From Sphingomonadales bacterium UBA2369 (lineage in GTDB: Bacteria > Pseudomonadota > Alphaproteobacteria > Sphingomonadales > Sphingomonadaceae), in assembly GCA_002344055.1 (NCBI GenBank), contig DDTH01000001.1, positions 1 through 56,261 on the forward strand: DNA of 56,261 nucleotides, given 5' to 3'. Positions 49,843 to 56,261 of this stretch are shown here, piece by piece (position 1 is the first letter of the stretch; every line of letters starts with the position of its first letter). The position numbers and the translations under genes are program-made. The notes under the pieces were generated by a model. It was not told the DNA's origin. It saw only the letters and a list, made by a program, of their open reading frames with translations, and made no database searches.

Positions 49843-50492
49843 TCGCTCGCAGGTTCACGTCGGTGGTCTGGGTGGCCGCGATCGGTGGCGCGGCGCTTAC
49901 CTGCTACATCCTGTCGTCGAAGGTGGCGGAGGAGCGCGCGGGGCTTGCCGCGCTGGACGCGCAGATTCAGCGCACCGAGCGCTCGATCCAGATTTTGAAG
50001 ACGGAGATCGGCACGCGCGGCCGGGTCCACCAGCTGCAGCATTGGGCTTCGGCCGATTTCGGCTTCGCCGCGCCGACCGCGAGCCAGTTCATCGAGGATG
50101 AGGTCAGCCTTGCGAGCCTGCAGGCGCCGGCCAGCACCCCGGCGATGGAAGCGCCGGTGCGCATGGCCGAAGGCCCCGCAGCCGCGCCCGCCTTGCCGCG
50201 CGCCGTCCAGGCATCCGCACCGGCTGCCGCGCCCCAGCGCCCGGCCGTCCGTCAGGCCAGTGCCGAACGCTCCGCCGAGCGTCCGGCCGAGCCGATGCTG
50301 CGCCGCGCGGCGGTGACCGGTAATGCCGAGCCGCGCGAGCCGATCCGTACCGCCGCCCGCGCTCCGCGCGTCGAGGCTGCGGCGCCGACCCGCCGCACTG
50401 CTTCCCTGGTGAATGAAAGCACGCTGCGCGACCTCGACAGTCGCGCGCGCAGTGAGCGTGGGAGCGAGCGCACGGCCGGCCGTCCACGCTGA
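49839..50492 (+). CDS. ftsL: cell division protein FtsL
   Basis: A 217-residue bitopic division protein: short cytoplasmic start, one transmembrane helix (about 8-28), then a coiled coil (SKVAEERAGLAALDAQIQRT, ERSIQILKTEIGTRGR, HQLQHWAS) that should bind FtsB and FtsI. The remaining 130 residues are Ala/Pro/Arg-rich and probably disordered; FtsL of E. coli has 121 residues, so the tail is an addition. Its identity rests on the position between rsmH and ftsI. Confidence 0.9.
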   Translation: MIARRFTSVVWVAAIGGAALTCYILSSKVAEERAGLAALDAQIQRTERSIQILKTEIGTRGRVHQLQHWASADFGFAAPTASQFIEDEVSLASLQAPASTPAMEAPVRMAEGPAAAPALPRAVQASAPAAAPQRPAVRQASAERSAERPAEPMLRRAAVTGNAEPREPIRTAARAPRVEAAAPTRRTASLVNESTLRDLDSRARSERGSERTAGRPR

Positions 50493-52183
50493 TGGCGACG
50501 CTCGCCGCCTCCGTCATCGCAGCAGAGCCGCCGGAAGAGGAGGCGCGCACCGGCATCGCCTATGAGCGGCTGATGCTGGTGATGCTGCTGTTCGCCGGGG
50601 CGATCTTTCTCATTTCCGCCCGGCTTGCACAGTTGCAGATTTTCAGCGGTGGCGAAGGCGGCAGGGCCGCGGCGGCCGCGAACGCACCGCGCGCCGACAT
50701 CGTCGATCGCAATGGCGTCGTGCTGGCGACGACGATCGACACGTGGACGATCGGCGTGCAGCCGGCCAACATCATCGGCGACAAGACCGAACTGGCCGCG
50801 CGCCTCAACGAACTGATGCCCGAGCAGAGTGCGGCCTGGTATCTCGACAAGCTGAATCACGGCGGCCGTTTCACCTACATCAAGCGCCGCGCCGAGCCGG
50901 CCCTGGTGCAGGCGGTGAACGCGCTCGGCGACCCGGGCATCACCTTCGGGCGCGAGCCGGAGCGGCTCTATCCGCAGGGCGCGCTGGGCGGCCATGTGCT
51001 GGGTTGGGTCGGTATCGACGGTCAGCCGAGTGGCGGCCTGGAGAGGACGCAGGCGGACCAGTTGACGGCGCGGGCGGCGAGCGGGCGCGCACTTGAATTG
51101 TCGATCGACACGCGCGTGCAGGCGGCGATGGAGGAAGAGCTCGGCCGGGCGATGACCAGCCTGAATGCGCGCGGCGGCACCGGCATCGTGCTCGATGTCG
51201 ATACCGGCGAGATCGTCGCCTTGGCGTCCGCCCCGACCTTCAATCCCAATGCGATCCGCCCGGAGGATCAGGCCAGCCTGCCGAACCCGTCGATCGAAGG
51301 CGTGTACGAACTGGGTTCGACCTTCAAGCCGCTGACCGTCGCTGCAGCGCTCGATGCAGGTGTGACCACGCCGGGCGAACGCTGGGATGCCGTCTCCGCG
51401 CTGACGCTGGGCCGCCACCGCATTGGCGACAGCCACCCGGCTGGGCGCTGGCTGACCGTGCCGGAAATCCTGACCAAATCCTCCAACGTCGCGACCGCGC
51501 GGATGGGCGAGCGGCTTGGCGGAGAGCGGATGGACGCGTTGTTCCGCAGCCTGCACTTCCACGAGCGACCCGCGATCGAGCTGCATAATCGCGCCGGTAC
51601 ACTCTACCCGCGGCGCTGGGACCGGGGCACGATCCTGACGACTTCGTTCGGCCACAGCATCGCGGTGACGCCGCTGCATCTCGCCAATGCCTATGCGACT
51701 CTGGTCAATGGCGGTGTCTATCGCCCGGCGACCCTGCTGAAGCGGACCGGCGACCAGATTCCGGCGGGCGAGCGTGTGTTCACCGCCGAAACCAGCTACA
51801 AGATGCGGCAGATGCTGCGCCTGATCGTGACCAACGGTTCCGGCCGCAAAGCGGAGGCGGAGGGCTTCCGCGTCGGTGGCAAGACCGGCACTGCCGAGAA
51901 AGCGGGCGAGGGCGGTGCGGGCTATTCGCGGACCGTGAACGTCTCCACCTTCGCCGCCGCCTTCCCGATGGACCGTCCCCGCTATGTCGTGGTGGTAATG
52001 CTGGATTCGCCGCAGGCCAATGCCGAAACCGCGGGCCAGACCACCGCAGCCTGGACCGCCGCACCGGTCGTTTCCCGGGTGATCGCGCGCGTGGGCGGCT
52101 TGCTGGGCATCATCCCGAGCGCGACGCAGGACATCGACCTTTCCGGAATGCGCCACCTCGTGGAGGGGGCCTCGGCGGACTGA
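50492..52183 (+). CDS. ftsI: septal peptidoglycan transpeptidase FtsI (PBP3)
   Basis: A 563-residue class B penicillin-binding protein. One N-terminal transmembrane helix (about 28-47), pedestal domain with PRADIVDRNGVVLAT, then transpeptidase domain with Ser276 in ELGSTFKPLT (SxxK), SSN in TKSSNVATARM and KTGT at about 463. It cross-links septal wall together with FtsW. The one-base overlap TGATG joins it to ftsL and the same form to murE. Confidence 0.96.
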   Translation: MATLAASVIAAEPPEEEARTGIAYERLMLVMLLFAGAIFLISARLAQLQIFSGGEGGRAAAAANAPRADIVDRNGVVLATTIDTWTIGVQPANIIGDKTELAARLNELMPEQSAAWYLDKLNHGGRFTYIKRRAEPALVQAVNALGDPGITFGREPERLYPQGALGGHVLGWVGIDGQPSGGLERTQADQLTARAASGRALELSIDTRVQAAMEEELGRAMTSLNARGGTGIVLDVDTGEIVALASAPTFNPNAIRPEDQASLPNPSIEGVYELGSTFKPLTVAAALDAGVTTPGERWDAVSALTLGRHRIGDSHPAGRWLTVPEILTKSSNVATARMGERLGGERMDALFRSLHFHERPAIELHNRAGTLYPRRWDRGTILTTSFGHSIAVTPLHLANAYATLVNGGVYRPATLLKRTGDQIPAGERVFTAETSYKMRQMLRLIVTNGSGRKAEAEGFRVGGKTGTAEKAGEGGAGYSRTVNVSTFAAAFPMDRPRYVVVVMLDSPQANAETAGQTTAAWTAAPVVSRVIARVGGLLGIIPSATQDIDLSGMRHLVEGASAD

Positions 52184-53598
52184 TGCGCCTCGGCGCTCTG
52201 ACCGGCACCGATGACCGGACGCAGGTCACCGGCTTCGCCATCGATCACCGCAAGGTCGCGCGCGGGACGGTGTTCGGCGCGTTTCGCGGCGCGCGCTTCA
52301 ATGGCGAGCATTTCATCCCGGCGGCAGTTGGGGCCGGCGCAGTCGCGGTGGTCGCGCGGCCGGAGGCTGTGGTTGAAGGGGCGGTCCACATCGCCGCCGA
52401 CGAACCGCGCAAGGCCTTCGCCGATCTCGCCGCCCGCTTCTTCCAGCCTTTGCCGAAGACGATCGTCGCGGTCACTGGCACCAACGGCAAAACGTCGAAC
52501 GTCGAGTTGACCCGGCAATTGTGGCGGATGGCCGGGCATCCGTCGGCGAGCATCGGGACGCTGGGCGTGACCACGGCCGACGAGCAGGTGACGACAGGCC
52601 TGACCACGCCGGACATCGTCACCTTCCTGTCGAACATGGCCGGGCTGGCGAAGATGGGCATCACCCATGCCGCCTTCGAAGCTTCCAGCCACGGCCTCGA
52701 CCAGTATCGCACGGAAGGGCCGCGGATCGACGCCGCCGCCTTCACCAATTTCAGCCGCGATCATCTCGATTATCATGGCGACATGCCGACCTATTTCGCC
52801 GCGAAGATGCGGCTGATCGACGAGGTCGTCGCGCCGGACGGAACGGCGGTGATCTGGGCCGACGATCCGAAATCGGCGGACGTGATCGCCCGGGCGCAGG
52901 CGCGGGGGTTGAAGATCATCACCGTCGGCGCTGCCGGCGAAACGTTGCGCCTGATCGAGCGGGTTTCGACCCAGCTCGGGCAGACGATGATCGTCGAGGC
53001 GGAGGGCAGGCGCCACAAGGTCGCGCTCAATCTGATCGGGGCCTACCAGGCGTCGAACGCCCTGACGGCGGCGGGCCTGGTGATCGCGACCGGCGGCGAA
53101 CTGGTCCAGACCCTCGCCAATCTGTCGCGCGTCCACCCGGTGCGGGGGCGGCTGGAGCGGGCCGTGATCACCCGCGCGGGGGCGCCGGTCTATGTGGATT
53201 ATGCGCACACGCCGGACGCGATCGAGGCGGCGATCGCGGCGCTGCGGCCGCATACCGCGCGCCGGCTGATCACCGTGTTCGGCGCGGGCGGTGACCGCGA
53301 TGTCGGTAAGCGGGCGGAAATGGGTGCGGTCGCGGCGCGGCTGTCGGATCTGGTGATCGTCACCGACGACAATCCGCGCAGCGAGGAGCCGGCGGAGATC
53401 CGCCGCGAAATCCTGCGCGGCGCACCGGATGCGCGCGAGGTCGGCGGGCGCCGCGAAGCCATCGCCGCCGCGATCGAGGCGGCGGGCGAGGGCGACATCG
53501 TCCTGCTCGCCGGCAAGGGCCATGAGCAGGGACAGATCGTGGGGGACCGCGTTCTGCCATTCGACGATGTGGCGGTGGCGCGGGAATGTGCATCATGA
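52183..53598 (+). CDS. murE: UDP-MurNAc-tripeptide synthetase MurE
   Basis: A 471-residue ATP-dependent ligase that adds the third amino acid to the peptidoglycan precursor. ATP loop VTGTNGKTSNVEL, carbamylated Lys region after TNFSRDHLDYHGDM, and DDNPRSEEP, the motif selecting meso-diaminopimelate rather than lysine. Full length. Starts on the ftsI stop and overlaps murF. Confidence 0.96.
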   Translation: MRLGALTGTDDRTQVTGFAIDHRKVARGTVFGAFRGARFNGEHFIPAAVGAGAVAVVARPEAVVEGAVHIAADEPRKAFADLAARFFQPLPKTIVAVTGTNGKTSNVELTRQLWRMAGHPSASIGTLGVTTADEQVTTGLTTPDIVTFLSNMAGLAKMGITHAAFEASSHGLDQYRTEGPRIDAAAFTNFSRDHLDYHGDMPTYFAAKMRLIDEVVAPDGTAVIWADDPKSADVIARAQARGLKIITVGAAGETLRLIERVSTQLGQTMIVEAEGRRHKVALNLIGAYQASNALTAAGLVIATGGELVQTLANLSRVHPVRGRLERAVITRAGAPVYVDYAHTPDAIEAAIAALRPHTARRLITVFGAGGDRDVGKRAEMGAVAARLSDLVIVTDDNPRSEEPAEIRREILRGAPDAREVGGRREAIAAAIEAAGEGDIVLLAGKGHEQGQIVGDRVLPFDDVAVARECAS

Positions 53599-54991
53599 CG
53601 GGCGCGGAACCCGGCAGACTCCCCTCTGGACTTCCCAAGACCTTGCCGCAGCGACGGGCGGCAGTGCCTCCGCCGACTTCGCGGTCACCGGCGTCGCCTT
53701 CGACTCCCGCGAGATCGGCCCGGGCGACCTGTTCCTGGCGCTGAAGGGCGAGGCGACCGACGGCCACCGTTTCACCGGCCAGGCGATCGCCTCCGGCGCG
53801 GCCGGTCTGCTCGTTTCCGAGCCGGTCGATGCGCCGCATATCCTGGTCGCCGACACGACGAAGGCGCTGAACGATCTCGGCCGCGCCGCGCGCGCGCGGA
53901 CCGATGCGACGATCATCGCGGTCACCGGCTCGGTCGGCAAAACCACCGTGAAGGAGACGCTCTACACTGCCCTCGAGCGCGGCGCGCAGGATCGAGTGCA
54001 TCGTTCGGTGAAGAGCTACAACAATCATACCGGCGTGCCGCTGAGCCTCGCGCGGATGCCGGCGGACAGCCGCTTCGGCGTGTTCGAAATGGGCATGAAC
54101 CATGCGGGCGAGATTGCGGACCATACAAGGCTCGCGCGGCCGCATGTCGCGATCATCAACACCATCGCTTCCGCCCACATCGAGCATCTGGGCAGCATGG
54201 AGGCGATCGCCGACGCCAAGGCGGAGGTGTTCGAGGGGCTGGAGCCGGGCGGAACGGCGATCATCCCGTTCGACAGCCCCTATTATGACCGTCTGCGCGC
54301 GGCGGCGGAACGCGCGGGTGCGAGGGTCGTGACCTTCGGCCTGGGCGAGGGCGCCGATGCACGCGTGACCTATCACGTACCGACCGCCGCGGGGACCCTG
54401 GCCACCGCGAAAATCGGCGACGCGCAATTGAGCTTCACCATCGGTCAGCCGGGCGAGCATATGGTGCTGAACGCGCTGGCGGTGCTGGCGGCAGTGCAGG
54501 CGGCCGGCGGCGATCTGGGACTCGCCGCGCTGGCGCTGGCCGAATTGCCGGGCCTGAAAGGCCGCGGCGCGCGCCACCTCATTCCGGTCGCGGGCGGCGA
54601 GGCGTTGCTGATCGACGAAAGTTACAACGCCAATCCGGCGTCGATGGCCGCGACGCTCGCGGTGCTGGGCGCGGAAAAGGTGCGGGGGCGCCGCATCGCC
54701 GTGCTCGGCACGATGCGCGAACTGGGCGCCCATTCGGCGCGGGAACATGCCGCGCTGGCCGCGCCGATCGCCGCCGCCGAAGTGGATTGCGCGATTTTGG
54801 TGGGGGACGAAATGGACCCGCTCGCCCGCGCGCTGCCCGAGGGGATCGAGCATGAAGAGGTGCCCGACGCCTCGGCCGCCATCGCAGCTCTGCGCGGTCG
54901 CATCCGGCCTGGCGATGCGATCCTGGTGAAGGGCTCGAACGCCATCGGGCTTTCCCGCCTGGTCGAAGAACTGGCGGAGGAGGCGGCCTGA
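53588..54991 (+). CDS. murF: UDP-MurNAc-tripeptide-D-Ala-D-Ala ligase MurF
   Basis: A 467-residue ligase that adds D-Ala-D-Ala. Signatures: TPLWTSQDLAAATGG, FDSREIGPGDLFLALKGE, ATP loop ITAVTGSVGKTTVKE in part, KSYNNHTGVPLSL, FEMGMNHAGEI and LLIDESYNANPASM. The only in-frame start is GTG 53588, overlapping murE by 11 bases; a better-looking ATG at 53595 is out of frame. The start is therefore uncertain, and a frameshift near 53600-53625 cannot be excluded. Confidence 0.93.
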   Translation: MHHDGRGTRQTPLWTSQDLAAATGGSASADFAVTGVAFDSREIGPGDLFLALKGEATDGHRFTGQAIASGAAGLLVSEPVDAPHILVADTTKALNDLGRAARARTDATIIAVTGSVGKTTVKETLYTALERGAQDRVHRSVKSYNNHTGVPLSLARMPADSRFGVFEMGMNHAGEIADHTRLARPHVAIINTIASAHIEHLGSMEAIADAKAEVFEGLEPGGTAIIPFDSPYYDRLRAAAERAGARVVTFGLGEGADARVTYHVPTAAGTLATAKIGDAQLSFTIGQPGEHMVLNALAVLAAVQAAGGDLGLAALALAELPGLKGRGARHLIPVAGGEALLIDESYNANPASMAATLAVLGAEKVRGRRIAVLGTMRELGAHSAREHAALAAPIAAAEVDCAILVGDEMDPLARALPEGIEHEEVPDASAAIAALRGRIRPGDAILVKGSNAIGLSRLVEELAEEAA

Positions 54992-56094
54992 TGTTCCTCC
55001 TGCTCGCCCAATATTTCGAGTTCGAAGGGGTGCTGAACCTCTTCCGCTACATCACCTTCCGGGCCGGCGGCGCCACCGTCACCGCGCTTGTCATCGGTCT
55101 GCTGATCGGCCCCAAGTTCATTGGCTGGCTGCGCGTTCGTCAGGGCAAGGGTCAGCCGATCCGCGACGACGGCCCGCAAAGTCACCTCGCCAAGCGCGGC
55201 ACGCCGACCATGGGCGGGCTGATGATCCTGACCAGCGTCGCCATTGCGATGCTGCTGTGGATGGACTTCCGTAATCCGTATCTGTGGGCCTGCATCATCA
55301 TCGTCGCCGGCTTCGGCGGGATCGGCTATCTCGACGATCACGCCAAGGTGACGAAGAGCCACCATAAGGGCGTTTCCGCAAAGGTCCGCCTGCTCGCCGA
55401 ATTCCTGGTCGCGGGCGTGGGCGTGGGCATCATCGTCCACAATGCCGGGCCGGACCTGTACGTGCCGTTCCTGCGCGAGCCGCTGTTCAGCCTGGCTTTG
55501 CCGTTCGACGGACCGGCCTGGCTCGTCAATTTCCCTTATGTGGTGTTCGGCGCCTTCGTGATTGTCGGCGCGGGCAATGCGGTGAACCTGACCGATGGAC
55601 TTGACGGGCTGGCGACCATGCCGGTGATCATCGCCTGCCTGGCCTTCGTGCTGATCACCTATCTGGTCGGCAACGCGATCTATGCGAATTATCTCGGCAT
55701 CCCGCATGTGCCGGGGGCGGGCGACCTGACTGTGCTGTGCCTGGCCATCGTCGGCGCGGGCCTCGCTTTCCTGTGGTTCAATGCGCCCCCGGCAGCGGTG
55801 TTCATGGGCGACACAGGCAGTCTCGCGCTCGGCGGCGCGCTCGGTGCGATCGCGGTCGCGAGCAAGCATGAGATCGTGCTGGCGGTGGTCGGCGGGCTGT
55901 TCGTGCTGGAGGCGGTCAGCGTGATCATCCAAGTCTTCTGGTACAAGCGCACCGGCCGCCGCGTCTTCAAGATGGCGCCGATCCATCATCATTACGAACA
56001 GAAGGGCTGGAGCGAACCGACCGTTGTCATCCGCTTCTGGATCGTCGCCTTCGTGCTGGCGCTGGCCGGCCTCGCCACGCTGAAGCTGCGGTGA
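54991..56094 (+). CDS. mraY: phospho-N-acetylmuramoyl-pentapeptide-transferase MraY
   Basis: A 367-residue membrane enzyme with ten helices that makes lipid I from UDP-MurNAc-pentapeptide and undecaprenyl phosphate. Motifs: GPQSHLAKRGTPTMGGLMIL, GYLDDHAKVTKSHHKG (Asp pair), GNAVNLTDGLDGLATMP, FMGDTGSLALGGALG and APIHHHYEQKGWSE. Overlaps murF by one base and murD by four. Confidence 0.96.
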   Translation: MFLLLAQYFEFEGVLNLFRYITFRAGGATVTALVIGLLIGPKFIGWLRVRQGKGQPIRDDGPQSHLAKRGTPTMGGLMILTSVAIAMLLWMDFRNPYLWACIIIVAGFGGIGYLDDHAKVTKSHHKGVSAKVRLLAEFLVAGVGVGIIVHNAGPDLYVPFLREPLFSLALPFDGPAWLVNFPYVVFGAFVIVGAGNAVNLTDGLDGLATMPVIIACLAFVLITYLVGNAIYANYLGIPHVPGAGDLTVLCLAIVGAGLAFLWFNAPPAAVFMGDTGSLALGGALGAIAVASKHEIVLAVVGGLFVLEAVSVIIQVFWYKRTGRRVFKMAPIHHHYEQKGWSEPTVVIRFWIVAFVLALAGLATLKLR

Positions 56095-56261
56095 TCACGG
56101 CGCGCGCCTGGGCCGGAAAGAAATATGCCGTCCTCGGCCTCGGCCGCAGCGGGCGCACGACGGTGGACGCGCTGCTGGCGAGCGGCGCGGAAGTGGTGGC
56201 GTGGGATGCGGATGAGGGAGCGCGAGCTTCACTCAACCCTCTCCCCTTCAGGGGAGAGGGT
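56091..56261 (+). CDS. murD: UDP-MurNAc-L-alanine:D-glutamate ligase MurD, N-terminal fragment
   Basis: Only the first 57 codons lie in the window. GTG 56091 overlaps the mraY stop. KKYAVLGLGRSGRTTVDALL and EVVAWDADEGAR form the N-terminal Rossmann domain of MurD. After residue 46 the frame reads through a palindromic repeat (SLNPLPFRGEG) that is not part of the normal protein; whether the gene continues intact cannot be seen. Confidence 0.88.
   Translation, partial: MITARAWAGKKYAVLGLGRSGRTTVDALLASGAEVVAWDADEGARASLNPLPFRGEG
56236..56261. repeat. palindrome inserted in frame in murD
   Basis: ACCCTCTCCCC (56236-56246), loop TTCA, GGGGAGAGGGT (56251-56261): a perfect 11-base-pair hairpin at the window end, of the CTCCCC/GGGGAG class. 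It may be the first arm of a longer element that continues outside the window. Confidence 0.8.

Noticed and set aside
1..56261. CRISPR array, rRNA operon or replication origin
   Set aside because: No regularly spaced repeats, rRNA-like sequence or cluster of DnaA boxes was found.

Overview
The window reads as chromosomal DNA of a GC-rich alphaproteobacterium, most likely a member of the Sphingomonadales. I base this on the gene complement and protein style (RNase E with a large S1 insertion, PilZ and LuxR singletons, SleB-type hydrolase, DUF418 and DUF3052 proteins), on frequent GTG/TTG starts, and on dispersed palindromic elements of the kind common in sphingomonads. No search could be run, so the placement is an inference.

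Left end (1-2200): the 3' end of an RHS/HINT polymorphic-toxin gene with an in-frame amber codon, its small C-terminal toxin and immunity gene, then REP-like repeats and a truncated RAYT transposase. It is visibly more AT-rich than the rest and looks like an accessory island edge. From 2183 to 11341 lie housekeeping genes: a periplasmic amidase, rne, an M48 BepA-like protease, a DsbA-like thioredoxin, a membrane-anchored winged-helix regulator with an ankyrin-like outer domain, the rlmE-ppx pair and a tRNA-Gln with a strong promoter.

11361-19000 holds a PAS-LuxR regulator, two unknown proteins, glutaminase, a lipoprotein subtilase, an O-methyltransferase, a PilZ protein and typA. 18968-22466 is a single-chain restriction-modification enzyme with a small co-transcribed partner. 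22622-29756 is a mixed region of small exported proteins, an EVE protein, a SleB-type hydrolase and a large secreted TPR-CHAT protein.

29774-34365 is a complete transcription unit: promoter, leader peptide, attenuator, then trpD-trpCF-trpB-trpA. The four enzymes resemble gammaproteobacterial (enteric) Trp proteins rather than the usual alphaproteobacterial type, trpC and trpF are fused, and the leader appears leaderless (promoter placed so that transcription starts at its ATG). This is the most striking observation. It is followed by panB and a yfgM-bamB-(two inserted genes)-der block, an orphan Hpt protein, a DUF418 membrane protein, the bfr/bfd iron-storage pair with a Fur-like site, a three-gene overlapping operon, purL and two small envelope proteins.

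Right end (48155-56261): the start of the division and cell wall (dcw) cluster, mraZ-rsmH-ftsL-ftsI-murE-murF-mraY-murD, with every junction overlapping by 1-11 bases. The region upstream of mraZ carries phased TCCCC repeats and a consensus DnaA box.

A theme across the window is palindromic, multi-hairpin repeat elements, two of which are inserted in frame inside coding sequences (an HTH protein and murD) and one of which supplies the stop codons of two convergent genes.
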